From assembly GCF_007997305.1 (NCBI RefSeq), contig NZ_VORZ01000002.1, positions 372,001 through 436,000 of the forward strand: 64,000 nucleotides of DNA, in the 5' to 3' direction. Below, piece after piece: positions 21,397 through 30,927 of the stretch. The translations under genes were made by a program, and so were the position numbers. The DNA is from Psychrobacter frigidicola. GTDB lineage: Bacteria; Pseudomonadota; Gammaproteobacteria; Pseudomonadales; Moraxellaceae. A model generated the notes under the pieces. That model worked only from the letters and a program-made list of their open reading frames with translations. It did not search any database and was not told the origin of the DNA. Numbering within the stretch: position 1 is the first letter of the stretch; every line of letters begins with the position of its first letter.

Positions 21397-21885
21397 TTAT
21401 TTAGCGGCGATACACTCAACTTCTACGCTAGCACCGGCTGCTAATTCTGCAACCCCAAAGGCTGAGCGTACGGGATAAGGTTTCGCAAGCTCGGTCTGAT
21501 AGACTTTATTAAAGTCGCCAAAGTCGTCCATATCCGTGAGCATAGCGCTGCATTTGATGATATTTGACTTTTGATAACCATATTTTAATAATACCGCTTG
21601 TATATTATTAAAGACTTGCTTGGTTTCAGCTTTGATACCGCCTTTGACTAATTTGCCGTCTTTAAAGCCAATTTGTCCTGACATATACAACGTATCACCA
21701 ACGCGTACCGCATCAGAGAACGGATATTTGCCGCCATCACCATAAAAAATCGGTGCTGATTTACTGATTGCAGTATGTGCCACTACTGGTGCTGCGGTCG
21801 CGCTCATCGACAATACCAAGGAGCAGGCACCTGCCAATAGAACCGATGATAAGGTGGTAGTCATTTTTTTAGTATGAGTAGACAT
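21397..21885 (-). CDS. RidA/YjgF/YER057c family protein with signal peptide
   Basis: 162 aa from the ATG at 21885 (an upstream ATG at 21897 gives 166 aa). The first about 32 residues form a signal peptide (basic start, hydrophobic LSSVLLAGACSLVLSMSATAA, probable cut after ATAA). The rest is a RidA domain with AVRVGDTLYMSGQIG, KQVFNNIQAVL and the C-terminal PVRSAFGVAELAAGASVEVECIA, keeping the key Arg of active imine deaminases. Cytosolic RidA hydrolyses reactive enamines and imines; an exported form must act in the periplasm on an unknown substrate. Confidence 0.88.
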   Translation of the reverse strand: MSTHTKKMTTTLSSVLLAGACSLVLSMSATAAPVVAHTAISKSAPIFYGDGGKYPFSDAVRVGDTLYMSGQIGFKDGKLVKGGIKAETKQVFNNIQAVLLKYGYQKSNIIKCSAMLTDMDDFGDFNKVYQTELAKPYPVRSAFGVAELAAGASVEVECIAAK

Positions 21886-21910
21886 AATTTTTTCCATTTT
21901 ATTATTGAGC

Positions 21911-21945
21911 GTTATTATTAAGGGTTATTATTAAGGGTTATTAAT
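21911..21945. repeat. 13-bp tandem repeat, about 2.6 copies
   Basis: GTTATTATTAAGG occurs at 21911-21923 and 21924-21936, with a partial third copy. It lies between the DUF4442 and exported RidA genes, both on the minus strand. Confidence 0.7.
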
Positions 21946-21968
21946 TGATTAATTAAAGAAAAGCTGCT

Positions 21969-22619
21969 CTACCTACTTTGATGGTTATCTTCGTTGTTGT
22001 CTTTACCTTGCCGACGAGCTTCTAATTCAGATTTAGGTATCCAAGCCCATATCATCTCAACCGTGATAGGCTCGCGCTCGCTATTAGACTCGCGGTCATT
22101 GATAACACAAGGAATGACCATTTCACCTCTTGGGGTGTTTAAAATATCCAACCGCTGCTCATTAGATAAGGTAGCTACCGCTGCGACTTGACCTTTTTTG
22201 AGCGGGCGATAAAAATTAACTGAGTAAGACTTAACCAAAAGTACCCGATCAGACGGTAAATTTAAGCCCAATATAAAGCCAGTTGCGGTCTCAGCCAGTA
22301 GGGTAACAGCAACGGCATGGATAGAGCCAATGTGGTTTTGTACCGCTTTGTTATTGGTTAAGCTGACGACTACTTTATTAGGTTCTACGGTTTCGTAATA
22401 GACGCCCGTGGTGCCGACATAGGGCACCACTTTGCCAAAAGCTTTGGATAAAATAGCTGAGCGTGCACCTGCAGGTAAGTATTTAGTGACAGAAAGCAGC
22501 TTAGTAAATTGATTATTGACTGGCTTAAGCGTGCTGTTTGGGGTGTCCTTTTGAGGCGTAACGGCGTCAGATATTTTGCTAGGCAGATTAGTTGGTATTT
22601 TTTTTAGTAATCCTGACAT
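21969..22619 (-). CDS. DUF4442 hotdog-fold protein (thioesterase-like)
   Basis: 216 aa. The core (about residues 45-190) shows the hotdog thioesterase pattern: VPYVGTTGVYYETVEPNKVVVSL, then NHIGSIHAVAVTLLAETATGFIL and VLLVKSYSVNFYRPLKKGQVAAVATL. This matches DUF4442, related to acyl-CoA thioesterases (PaaI-like). The substrate is unknown. Both termini are polar and probably disordered. It precedes the exported RidA gene on the same strand by about 83 nt with a short tandem repeat in between. Confidence 0.82.
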   Translation of the reverse strand: MSGLLKKIPTNLPSKISDAVTPQKDTPNSTLKPVNNQFTKLLSVTKYLPAGARSAILSKAFGKVVPYVGTTGVYYETVEPNKVVVSLTNNKAVQNHIGSIHAVAVTLLAETATGFILGLNLPSDRVLLVKSYSVNFYRPLKKGQVAAVATLSNEQRLDILNTPRGEMVIPCVINDRESNSEREPITVEMIWAWIPKSELEARRQGKDNNEDNHQSR

Positions 22620-22862
22620 ACGATATTCCTCAAGTTGGGCAGTAATGAGCCATTTCCTTTCTTATTAGCAGTAACCGCTATTATCTTTCTATTATAATCA
22701 TAAACCATCACCACCATAAAATGGCAATAACGTAACCAACCGTGTTGCGACTATAATTTAAATTATTATTTATGGACTGTTTTAAGCTCTTCTTAGTGTT
22801 TTTAATTGTTATATTCTAAATAACTGCCTGTTCATCAAGTGCTTTTTATACTGAGTTCTCTT

Positions 22863-24323
22863 ATGTTTGATATCTCTACCAACTCGACCAATAGTCCCAC
22901 TAATATTATTTTTACTGGCGTCGCAGGCACGGGTAAAACTTATCAGCTGCTACAAATCGCCAAGCACTATACTGATTATTTACCTGTAGTAGACAAGGAT
23001 GCACTGATACAGCAATTAGTATATAACTTAAGCTGGCGCGAAGTGGTGTGTTTGATATTGTTGGACTTACAAGCTGATCAACAGGATTTGGTTAAAGTTC
23101 CTGAAATTTTAGCGCATGAGTTTTTTATATCGAAAGCAGCTCACAACGAGCGCGATAAAAACTTAAGTAATACTGCATGGTCCGTGTTACAGACGCACAG
23201 TCCTATTGAGTCTTCAACGGTCGCTTATAGTAAACGTACTGGCCAAGCTTATTTTGATAAAGATGAGAGCGGGGCGTGGTATTTATTACCAGCAAGTTAT
23301 GAGTTGCTAACGGAGTTGTCAGAGCAGCTGGCAGAATTCCGGCAAGCACGGCACGATAACCCGTCTATAACTGATAAATCGCTACCCAGTCAGCGCTTTA
23401 GTAAGCAACGTTTCAATATGGTCAGCTTTCATCAAGCTTACGGCTATGAAGAGTTTGTTGAAGGTATCAGGCCAGTGATAAACACGACAGGGCAAGGCAG
23501 TCAAAATGGCCAGATGCGCTACGATATTCAAGATGGCGCGTTCTTACAGCTATGCCAGCGTGCCACCCGTGACCCTGAGCAGCGTTATGCGATGCTGATT
23601 GATGAGATTAACCGTGCTAATGTGTCGCGAGTATTTGGTGAGCTGCTAAGCTTGATTGAGCCGGATAAGCGTAGAGGGCAAGCGCAGGCAATGCAGGTGA
23701 ATTTGGCTTATTCTGGGCGACCGTTTAGCGTCCCTGCTAACGTCGATATTTATGCCACTATGAATACTCAAGACCACTCTTTAGCACCACTAGATATGGC
23801 GTTGCGCCGACGTTTTCGCTTTATTGATTGTCCGCCGCAACCTGAAATATTAGCAATTATTAATGTGTTTGAGGGAACAGAAAGTGCTCAAACAGGAAGT
23901 GATACGACTATAGATTTGGTAAAGCTGTTAACCGGCTTAAATAATCGTATTATCCAAAGCTTGGGATTGGATGCACAATTAGGTCATGCATTTTTATTTT
24001 CGGTGCAGAGTTTAGCGCAATTACAAACGGCATTGATTGAACAAATTATTCCACAATTGGCACAAGCTGCTGGCGGTAATGTGCAACTCTTACAATATTT
24101 ATTTAAGGATGAGCAGCAGCCTTTTAATGTGCAGTTTATTCAGGATGTGCAAGGTGGCCTCCATAACAGTCAGAACCATAATCAGAACCAACAGCAAATA
24201 TTTAACGGCCAAAATGCATTCTTAGGCCAAGCAATGAGCAGCGGTGGTTATGTGATTAATCCTAATTTAATGACTAAGACGGCTGAATTTGCACAGCCTG
24301 CCATATATCAGCGCTTGTATTGA
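22863..24323 (+). CDS. McrB-like AAA+ NTPase of a type IV restriction system
   Basis: 486 aa from the ATG at 22863 (an upstream GTG at 22839 is possible). The AAA+ motor starts almost at the N-terminus: Walker A GVAGTGKT (19-26), then SFHQAYGYEEFVEGIRPVI, Walker B LIDEINRANVSRVFGEL (about 246), and ATMNTQDHSLAPLDMALRRRF, all typical of the McrB branch. The usual N-terminal methyl-DNA-binding domain is missing; instead about 90 residues (54-142) are inserted after Walker A and look like a winged-helix module. With the next gene it should form a McrBC nuclease that restricts modified foreign DNA. Ligand specificity is unknown. Confidence 0.9.
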   Translation: MFDISTNSTNSPTNIIFTGVAGTGKTYQLLQIAKHYTDYLPVVDKDALIQQLVYNLSWREVVCLILLDLQADQQDLVKVPEILAHEFFISKAAHNERDKNLSNTAWSVLQTHSPIESSTVAYSKRTGQAYFDKDESGAWYLLPASYELLTELSEQLAEFRQARHDNPSITDKSLPSQRFSKQRFNMVSFHQAYGYEEFVEGIRPVINTTGQGSQNGQMRYDIQDGAFLQLCQRATRDPEQRYAMLIDEINRANVSRVFGELLSLIEPDKRRGQAQAMQVNLAYSGRPFSVPANVDIYATMNTQDHSLAPLDMALRRRFRFIDCPPQPEILAIINVFEGTESAQTGSDTTIDLVKLLTGLNNRIIQSLGLDAQLGHAFLFSVQSLAQLQTALIEQIIPQLAQAAGGNVQLLQYLFKDEQQPFNVQFIQDVQGGLHNSQNHNQNQQQIFNGQNAFLGQAMSSGGYVINPNLMTKTAEFAQPAIYQRLY

Positions 24324-24348
24324 TAAGAGTGCAAAGTAATAAATTTGC

Positions 24349-25875
24349 ATGGTAAATAATAAGCTAAATAACTCGGTTAATAACATAATAATGAGCACGC
24401 TTGAAAGTCCAATCATCACCGTATTTGAGCATCAACGCTTAACGGTAAATGACTTTGTGTATGCTACCGACTTTGCTTGGTTAGTGGCGCAAGAGTTTGC
24501 AGTCTTTAGCATTAAGCGCCAGCGTGGCCAGTGGCAGCTAAAAGTGGGGCATTATATTGGCCTTATTATTCTACCAAGTAGTATGACTCTTGAGATATTG
24601 CCCAAAGCCATTGCGGGTACTCAAAACTACAGCCAATCTCAAACTAAAAGTATTTCTCAACGCGATGATATATCGCTGACGCGTCAATGGGTACAGCAAA
24701 TGCTGACCGATTTGACCAGCGGCTTTAGTAACAATAACGGCAAGCTGCCTCATACTCGAAATCTAGGCCAGCTCAGTCCAGATTTAGAGCCGTTACCCAA
24801 GCAGACCCCGCCATTATCACAGTGGCTAGTCGAGAAATTCGTGCAGCTATTGGCCAGTTATCAACCTAGTAGTCATTATCAGACTCAGATTCGCAATCAA
24901 TCGATGCTACAAGGCAAACTGCTGCTTAAAGAGCAACTGCGCCGCAATCATCATCAGCCGCATAAATTTATCAGTGAGGTCAGTACGCTGAGTAAAGACA
25001 TGCTTAGCAATCGCTTTATTAAAAGTGCTTTATTATTAATTAAGCCGTTACTAGAGCCATTATTGCCTACGCCTTTAGTTTCCAAATCACTGCTAGCGTG
25101 GCGGCAAGTCAGCGCATTAAGTCATCATGAGTTGCGACAATTAACGCCATTATATCTAGCCGCAAGACGCCAACTAAGCACGCAGCCATTATCGCGGCAG
25201 CAGTTGCAAAGCGCTCAGCAACTGGTGGATGTCGCTTATTGGCTATTGCAGGGGCAGCAAGCGAGCGTCAGTGTTGGTAATGGCTTGAATACTCAAGCGC
25301 CTCTAGCGAGCGTCGCTCCGCTGCGGTTGTGCTTACTGATTAATATGAATCAAGCTTTTGAGCAGTGGGCAAGTCAGCGAATTACTGAGCTATTTAATCA
25401 GCGTGATGAAAACTCCGAGCCATTATATCGGACTTTGTGTCAACCGCGTGATATTTGGCTACGCGATGATACTGGGCAGACATGCTTATCTGTTCAGCCG
25501 GATTTATTGGTTTATTATTTAGATGCTGAGCCTGCCCCCGCTAAAAACAATGTTGTCAGTCATGTCATTGATATCAAATGGAAGCACTTGTCACAGGCGG
25601 CGGCAATCAGCGCCAGTGATGCCTACCAATTGACCAGTTATGCGCAAGCCTATCAAGCAGAGCAAGTATGGCTTATCTATCCAGTGACTGGCAGTACACG
25701 ACAGCCTGTCATGCTTAAACCGGTAGAAAAAAATCATTACGATAACCAGAACAACCAGTATGCAGGGCTGTGGCTCATGCCATTTAATGTGCTGACAGGT
25801 AAGTTAAATAGAGGGCTATCTATTGAAAGAGAAAATAAAGACTCTAATGGTACTAAGGTCGTTATTCTAAAGTAA
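24349..25875 (+). CDS. McrC-like nuclease subunit
   Basis: 508 aa, 25 nt after the McrB-like gene. The N-terminal half starts with ITVFEHQRLTVNDFVYATDFAWLVAQEF and KVGHYIGLIILPSSMTLEILPK, as in McrC. The C-terminal part carries a PD-(D/E)xK nuclease core: PDLLVYY (Asp385), then DIKWKHL (Asp408, Lys410) and DAYQLTSYAQAY. McrC binds the McrB ring, stimulates GTP hydrolysis and cuts DNA. An ATG at 24391 is an alternative start. Both subunits look intact. Confidence 0.9.
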   Translation: MVNNKLNNSVNNIIMSTLESPIITVFEHQRLTVNDFVYATDFAWLVAQEFAVFSIKRQRGQWQLKVGHYIGLIILPSSMTLEILPKAIAGTQNYSQSQTKSISQRDDISLTRQWVQQMLTDLTSGFSNNNGKLPHTRNLGQLSPDLEPLPKQTPPLSQWLVEKFVQLLASYQPSSHYQTQIRNQSMLQGKLLLKEQLRRNHHQPHKFISEVSTLSKDMLSNRFIKSALLLIKPLLEPLLPTPLVSKSLLAWRQVSALSHHELRQLTPLYLAARRQLSTQPLSRQQLQSAQQLVDVAYWLLQGQQASVSVGNGLNTQAPLASVAPLRLCLLINMNQAFEQWASQRITELFNQRDENSEPLYRTLCQPRDIWLRDDTGQTCLSVQPDLLVYYLDAEPAPAKNNVVSHVIDIKWKHLSQAAAISASDAYQLTSYAQAYQAEQVWLIYPVTGSTRQPVMLKPVEKNHYDNQNNQYAGLWLMPFNVLTGKLNRGLSIERENKDSNGTKVVILK

Positions 25876-25991
25876 GCGCTATAAAAAGTAGCTTGAGTCA
25901 GTTGCAACGCTGCTGTTTCAAAGTAAAGGCCCATAAAAAATATTGTTTAGCTAAGAAAGTGCGAGTTTATTAAATTAATTGAAAATAGGGG

Positions 25992-26020
25992 TTGACACAA
26001 ACACCGTTACCCCTTAATAT
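25992..26020 (+). promoter_or_regulatory. Sigma-70 promoter of the tRNA operon
   Basis: TTGACA (25992-25997) and TAATAT (26015-26020) are separated by exactly 17 nt, close to the ideal sigma-70 promoter. A GC-containing discriminator (GTGCACC) follows, as expected of stringently controlled tRNA promoters. The first tRNA begins about 90 nt downstream. Confidence 0.88.
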
Positions 26021-26109
26021 GTGCACCTCGATAGCAACAAACATTAGCAAGTTAGCGGTTCTACCAATAACGAATTAATCAGAGAGACTATCGAGATAAT
26101 AGAATACAT

Positions 26110-26186
<77 letters not shown>

Positions 26187-26279
26187 TCTATTTTAAGAGC
26201 CTTACAGGCTTTTTTTTATGTATAATGGTTTAGTTTCTAGCGTTTTAGTTCTGCCAAGATATATAAAAGTCTTCTAAGA

Positions 26280-26355
26280 GCGCCTGTAGCTCAGTGGATA
26301 GAGCATCTCCCTTCTAAGGAGGTGGCCGCAGGTTCGAATCCTGCCAGGCGCACCA
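26280..26355 (+). tRNA. tRNA-Arg (anticodon TCT)
   Basis: 76 nt with encoded CCA. The acceptor GCGCCTG pairs with CAGGCGC; loop CTTCTAA gives TCT, reading AGA. T-loop GGTTCGAATCC. Between it and tRNA-Pro lies a short AGCC/GGCT hairpin with a T tract near 26197-26217 that could attenuate transcription. Confidence 0.97.
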
Positions 26356-26394
26356 TTTAGCCTGCAAATATTGCCTTTTCCTGGCAACAGTTAT

Positions 26395-26471
26395 GGCGGT
26401 TGTAGCTCAGTTGGTAGAGCCCCGGGTTGTGATCTCGGTTGTCGTGGGTTCGAGTCCCATCAGTCGCCCCA
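26395..26471 (+). tRNA. tRNA-His (anticodon GTG)
   Basis: 77 nt including the extra 5' G (G-1) opposite the discriminator C, a hallmark of tRNA-His. Anticodon loop TTGTGAT gives GTG. CCA is encoded. Last tRNA of the operon. Confidence 0.97.
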
Positions 26472-26554
26472 TTTTTTATAATGTATCTTCCTCTCTTAGT
26501 ATTCTTCTAGTCTATACTTCGTTATTTTATAATTTCATATCTTAAAATACCTAT

Positions 26555-26577
26555 CGCCATTGTCGGCGTTTTTTTTA
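26555..26577 (+). terminator. Terminator of the tRNA operon
   Basis: CGCC (26555-26558) pairs with GGCG (26565-26568), followed by eight T. A short but plausible intrinsic terminator after tRNA-His. Confidence 0.65.
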
Positions 26578-26953
26578 TGCCTAAATTTTGACTTTGCTCT
26601 CTACTTTCCATAAATACGCTCTCAGCAATTTAATGGTTTGCAAAGCTATGAGAACCTTTAACCTATACTGAATTTCCTTTAAACGTATATGCATGGATTT
26701 TTTAGCGTACACTTAATAAAATTAAATACAGTTATTAATTAGATGGAACGGCTAGTTTTAGTATAGTCAATACTGACAATTTTTATAAAAAGTGAATCCC
26801 TTTTGCTTTTAGCACGCTAAGGTCAGAATGTTTTTAACGTATGTATATTCTTATCTATAGTCCACAAGAAGCAATTCATCTTGTGGAATGTCTATGAAGT
26901 GGTTTATTTTGCTACGTTTGGCTAACTGGCCGTAAATGGTTAAGGATAAGTTT
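26578..26953. other. Intergenic region between the tRNA operon and the AraC regulator
   Basis: About 375 bases, AT-rich, no gene, integrase remnant or duplicated tRNA end seen. It presumably holds the promoter of the regulator. Confidence 0.35.
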
Positions 26954-27913
26954 ATGGACGCATTGAGCATGTTATTAGAAAACGTGCATTTATGCGAGAC
27001 AAAATATTACCGTCTACAAGGCGCTGGTAATTGGTCGTATTCGATAACGAGACAGGACACCATTTTATTCTACTTAGTGGTATCGGGTAGCTTTTGTATT
27101 GATGTGAACGGCAGCTTACGCCAAGCGCATGCCGGCGACATGATTATGATTCCTAATACCTATCAACATGTGTCTTATGCCGTAGACCATCACGGTGACA
27201 ATGCTAAAGCTCTAGATGACAAGCTGCTTAATTGTAAAGAACATGCGATTAGGCTTCATGACGATGATGACCTGAGCGAGTCAAACTTGTGCTTGATATT
27301 AATTGAATGCCAATATGATAAAGAAATGATTCGGCCACTATTATCTGTGTTACCGTCAGTTTTGCCTGAAATTCAGGAGTTACCTGAGAGTCGTTCTGAG
27401 TTCATTGAGGTCGTAATTAAGCTGTTAGCGCTGGAGTCTGAATATGAGCGTATGGGTAAGACGGCGGTGATTAATCATTGGGCAAGTATCATGATGATTG
27501 AGTGTCTGCGTACTTATATTGAGCGCTTGCCGGAGGCGACAGACAGCTGGCTACAGGCGATGAAGGATCCGTATTTGGCGAAGGCTTTGATGGTCATGCA
27601 TGACGTGCCAAACCAAAATTGGACGATTAATCAACTGGCTGAAGTGGCTGGTATGTCGCGCTCAAGCTTTGCGCAGCGCTTTAAAGATACTGTTGGAATG
27701 CCGCCGCTCACTTATTTGATAGACTACCGCTTGCGCCTTGCTGCACGTTATTTGCGCTTGCAACAAAATAGTATAGGCCGTATCAGTGAGCTGGTCGGCT
27801 ATGCGTCAGACTCCACTTTTAGCCAAGCGTTTAAGCGGGTTTATGGGGTATCCCCGAAAGCCTATCGGCAGCAATATCGAAAAACTGAGGGTTTAGTAAT
27901 TGCTTGTCGATAA
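26954..27913 (+). CDS. AraC-family transcriptional regulator
   Basis: 319 aa from the ATG at 26954, which follows TAAGGATAAG; an ATG at 26936 lies upstream of that site. An N-terminal cupin-type sensor domain (GDMIMIPNTYQHVSYAV near residue 65) is followed by a C-terminal double helix-turn-helix: WTINQLAEVAGMSRSSFAQRFKDTVGMPPLTYLIDYRL and SELVGYASDSTFSQAFKRVYGVSPKAYR, with RISELVGY in the second unit. The order resembles cupin_6-type AraC regulators. Ligand and targets are unknown; no obvious partner gene is adjacent. Confidence 0.9.
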   Translation: MDALSMLLENVHLCETKYYRLQGAGNWSYSITRQDTILFYLVVSGSFCIDVNGSLRQAHAGDMIMIPNTYQHVSYAVDHHGDNAKALDDKLLNCKEHAIRLHDDDDLSESNLCLILIECQYDKEMIRPLLSVLPSVLPEIQELPESRSEFIEVVIKLLALESEYERMGKTAVINHWASIMMIECLRTYIERLPEATDSWLQAMKDPYLAKALMVMHDVPNQNWTINQLAEVAGMSRSSFAQRFKDTVGMPPLTYLIDYRLRLAARYLRLQQNSIGRISELVGYASDSTFSQAFKRVYGVSPKAYRQQYRKTEGLVIACR

Positions 27914-28068
27914 GGGTCTTTTGACAGTAGCAAAGCTGACAATGAAAGTAGGTTCAGGTACTATAGACCCGTAAGTTGTCTGGACGCGGTTACTAGTGAT
28001 ACCACTATATTATGCCTGTCTGTACAATGATTAATACAATATTTATTTTCTATTGGTAATGGTATGTT

Positions 28069-29109
28069 ATGACCCAACCGACCTTTAATCCCCCTGCTAA
28101 GCCAAGCGACTATTCAAGTGCCAATCAAGGCTTGTCTGCATCTAGCGTAGATGATGGCAGTCTCCAACCTAATTTATCTAAACAACAGCAGTGTGATAGC
28201 AACCCTCAACATAGCGGATTGCTAACGCCGAACAAAGCTGAGTTGTTGGCGTTATTTACGGTACCTGCTGCCAAGCAACCTTTTAATCACAAGACCTCTA
28301 TTGATAGGAGCAACACAAGCGAGATGAGCGTTGCAACCCAGCGCGTGGCTCAGTATCGCATGCAGCATGAGCGTACGCGGCTGTTGTATATGGCGTCTGC
28401 TCATACGCGCCCGACCTATTTGGTGCAAACGTTAAAGTCGCAGTTTGTGGAATATCAGCACTATCAGCTGGCAGAGCAACTTGATAAACGTGGCTTGCTC
28501 GATACCGAAGCGCTTCAGCGCTTATGGCAACAGCTGCATGTGGTCGATGATATTATCGCCGATATTGTGCATCATATGCCGGCGCAACAACCGGCAGGCT
28601 GGCAACTCAGCGTGCAAGATGGACACAATCCACTACGCTTACCCACCGTTGGTAAGTTGAAACATCCTAAGCCGATATCTGACCAAGCCAGTCTCAACAG
28701 TTACGTGCTGGGTCATTTTGGTGTCAGTAGCTTTACCTATGATCGCGGCTATTATATTGGTCATGTGATTGGCTATCTATTTAGCTGTTATTTTTGTGCG
28801 CACCTCTCTATTAGCTATAGTGTCACCGCCCTTGGTGAGGAGGTGATTGGCGACTACGATTATGCTAGCCTTGAAACCCCGCATATGGTGCGCTTATTGC
28901 AAGGGCTAGATAGCTATTGTAAAAAGCGTATCTATCAGTTGGCGGTTATCTGTGCTCGTCTAAGCGTCTATGCCTCTGATAAGCGTATTGAAAAAATGCT
29001 GATCATTGAAGTCAACGACTTTGATAAAAAATTACAACAGCAGCATTTGGATGTTTTGTTACTACAAGGGATGATGCCTGAGAGTAATGACTCAACGCCG
29101 CTGTTTTAG
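28069..29109 (+). CDS. Conserved-looking protein of unknown function upstream of gspF
   Basis: 346 aa, not recognised. Residues about 1-70 are Ser/Gln/Pro-rich and probably disordered. The rest is mostly helical and hydrophilic, with one Cys- and aromatic-rich stretch (HVIGYLFSCYFCAHLSISYS) that may be buried or membrane-facing, and Tyr/Arg-rich segments such as MQHERTRLLYMASAHTRP. No signal peptide or known catalytic motif is visible. The codon use looks like its neighbours, and it ends 87 nt before gspF on the same strand, so a role linked to secretion or cell envelope is possible but unproved. Confidence 0.75.
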   Translation: MTQPTFNPPAKPSDYSSANQGLSASSVDDGSLQPNLSKQQQCDSNPQHSGLLTPNKAELLALFTVPAAKQPFNHKTSIDRSNTSEMSVATQRVAQYRMQHERTRLLYMASAHTRPTYLVQTLKSQFVEYQHYQLAEQLDKRGLLDTEALQRLWQQLHVVDDIIADIVHHMPAQQPAGWQLSVQDGHNPLRLPTVGKLKHPKPISDQASLNSYVLGHFGVSSFTYDRGYYIGHVIGYLFSCYFCAHLSISYSVTALGEEVIGDYDYASLETPHMVRLLQGLDSYCKKRIYQLAVICARLSVYASDKRIEKMLIIEVNDFDKKLQQQHLDVLLLQGMMPESNDSTPLF

Positions 29110-29196
29110 TTTTTCTACTCGTTTAATATGATGTTGTTACGTTTATAATGTTGAGTTTGTGTTTATACTAATTGTCGCTCTAGGATATCTAACGCT

Positions 29197-30408
29197 ATGC
29201 CTGCCTATCATTATAAAGCGCTTGATGACTTAGGGGCGGTTAAAAAAGGTCTGCTCGAGGGCGATTCGGCGCGGCAAGTGCGCCAACAGCTGCGCGATAA
29301 ACGCTGGACGCCGATAGAAGTTAGCGCAGTCAATACCACTAACGATAAACAAGGCCATAATCGCAGCCGCTACAAAAAACCTTCCGCCTATGAGCTGGCA
29401 TTATTAACCCGTCAGCTGTCTGTCTTGCTCGCTGCTGGTATTCCGCTTGAGGAAACACTGGCGGCAGTCGCTAAACAATCCCCAAAAACTCATATCAAAT
29501 CTCTAATGCTTGCCGTACGCTCGCACGTACTAGAGGGCTTAAGTCTGGCGCGTGCCTTACAACAAGCGACCAGTTTTCCGCCACTATATATTGCTACTAT
29601 CGCTGCTGGTGAAAAATCCGGACATTTAGATTTAATTCTCAATCAGCTGGCAGATTACACCGAAAACCGCTTTGCGCTACAAAAAAAAATTCAAGGGGCA
29701 ATGGTCTATCCGATTGTGCTGATGGTCATGGCAGTGGCGGTTATTATGGGTCTGATGAGCTTTGTGGTGCCCAAAATCGTGAAGGTATTTGAGCAGTCCG
29801 AACAAGCGCTACCGCTGATTACCCAAGTGGTGCTTGCGATGTCCAATGCCATTACGCAGTGGTGGTGGCTGATGCTATTGGTATTGGCAGGTGCTGCTTT
29901 TTTATCTTATCGCTTTGCCCAAACTCAAGCGGGCAAGCCAATCATTGATAGCTTAGTGCTTAAATTACCGATACTTGCACGGCTCTCTAAAGGTCTCAAC
30001 GCGGCACGCTTTGCCAGCACGCTAGCGATATTGGTACGCTCAGGAGTACCGCTGATTGAGGCGCTACATATTGGCGCGGCGGTCACCACCAATCTGCATA
30101 TCAAGCAAACCATCATTCATGCCGCTGATAGAGTCACCGAAGGGTCTAGTCTGTCAAGCCAGTTGGATAAATCGCCCTACTTTCCACCAATGATGGTCCA
30201 AATGATAAAAAGTGGCGAAAACTCCGGTGAGCTGGAAAGTATGCTCAGCCGTGCGGCTAGCATGCAAGAGGCTGAGGCGACCAATTTTATCAGTACTTTA
30301 CTGTCACTATTAGAGCCATTAATGCTGGTATTAATGGGCGTGATAGTTATGACTATTGTGATGGCCGTGATGCTACCCATTGTTAATATGAATGATTTAG
30401 CGGGCTAG
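29197..30408 (+). CDS. gspF: Type II secretion system inner-membrane protein GspF
   Basis: 403 aa. It starts MPAYHYKALDDLGAVKKGLLEGDSARQVRQQLRDKRWTP, the typical GspF opening, and holds two T2SF domains (about 65-190 and 270-395) with three membrane segments and the signature FPPMMVQMIKSGENSGELESML. GspF is the inner-membrane platform that works with the GspE ATPase. AGGAT lies before the ATG. gspE is 8 kb away and gspG 0.5 kb downstream. Confidence 0.94.
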   Translation: MPAYHYKALDDLGAVKKGLLEGDSARQVRQQLRDKRWTPIEVSAVNTTNDKQGHNRSRYKKPSAYELALLTRQLSVLLAAGIPLEETLAAVAKQSPKTHIKSLMLAVRSHVLEGLSLARALQQATSFPPLYIATIAAGEKSGHLDLILNQLADYTENRFALQKKIQGAMVYPIVLMVMAVAVIMGLMSFVVPKIVKVFEQSEQALPLITQVVLAMSNAITQWWWLMLLVLAGAAFLSYRFAQTQAGKPIIDSLVLKLPILARLSKGLNAARFASTLAILVRSGVPLIEALHIGAAVTTNLHIKQTIIHAADRVTEGSSLSSQLDKSPYFPPMMVQMIKSGENSGELESMLSRAASMQEAEATNFISTLLSLLEPLMLVLMGVIVMTIVMAVMLPIVNMNDLAG

Positions 30409-30927
30409 CTTTCATCTTTCACTACTCTTCCATTATTTATAATATTTTATTTTTTATTCACCTTTTAACTGCCTTTTTTTAACTTATCACTTAAGCACTT
30501 TACTGCCTGCTCTTTCAAAACCTCTCATAGTTTATTCCAATTCCTGTTCTTTAACACTCATTTATAACTTATCAATTTATCTTAACCTAAATTTAGGTTT
30601 CTTAAGTTTTACTTACTGTTGTAGATTGTTGTCAAACTACTGATTTCTCTGCTTGTCACTTAACCGTTCAGCTATAGTGGACAGTGCTAAGAACTGATTA
30701 GGTGAGAAACAGCTTTTTTTCGACTTACTTGCCGCTGAATAACGAATGGGTAATGAAGTAACAACAATAGGGTAGTGCGCCAAGACTAGACTATAGCGCT
30801 TAGGTGTTGCGAAAGAATATGCAAAGCAAAAGGCGTTGATAATAACGGCGCGATAATCTACGGAGAGTGGTAGATAAATGTAAAATCATGGTCTATAGTG
30901 ATTATTATTTAAACATTAATATTTGTA
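30409..30927. other. Intergenic region between gspF and gspG
   Basis: About 520 bases, AT-rich in the left half, with no gene recognised. Unusually long for neighbours that are often co-transcribed, so gspG probably has its own promoter here. No sigma-54 or clear sigma-70 site was found. Confidence 0.4.

Noticed and set aside
26472..26953. Prophage or island attachment site after the tRNA operon
   Set aside because: No duplicated tRNA 3' end, integrase or phage gene is visible downstream.
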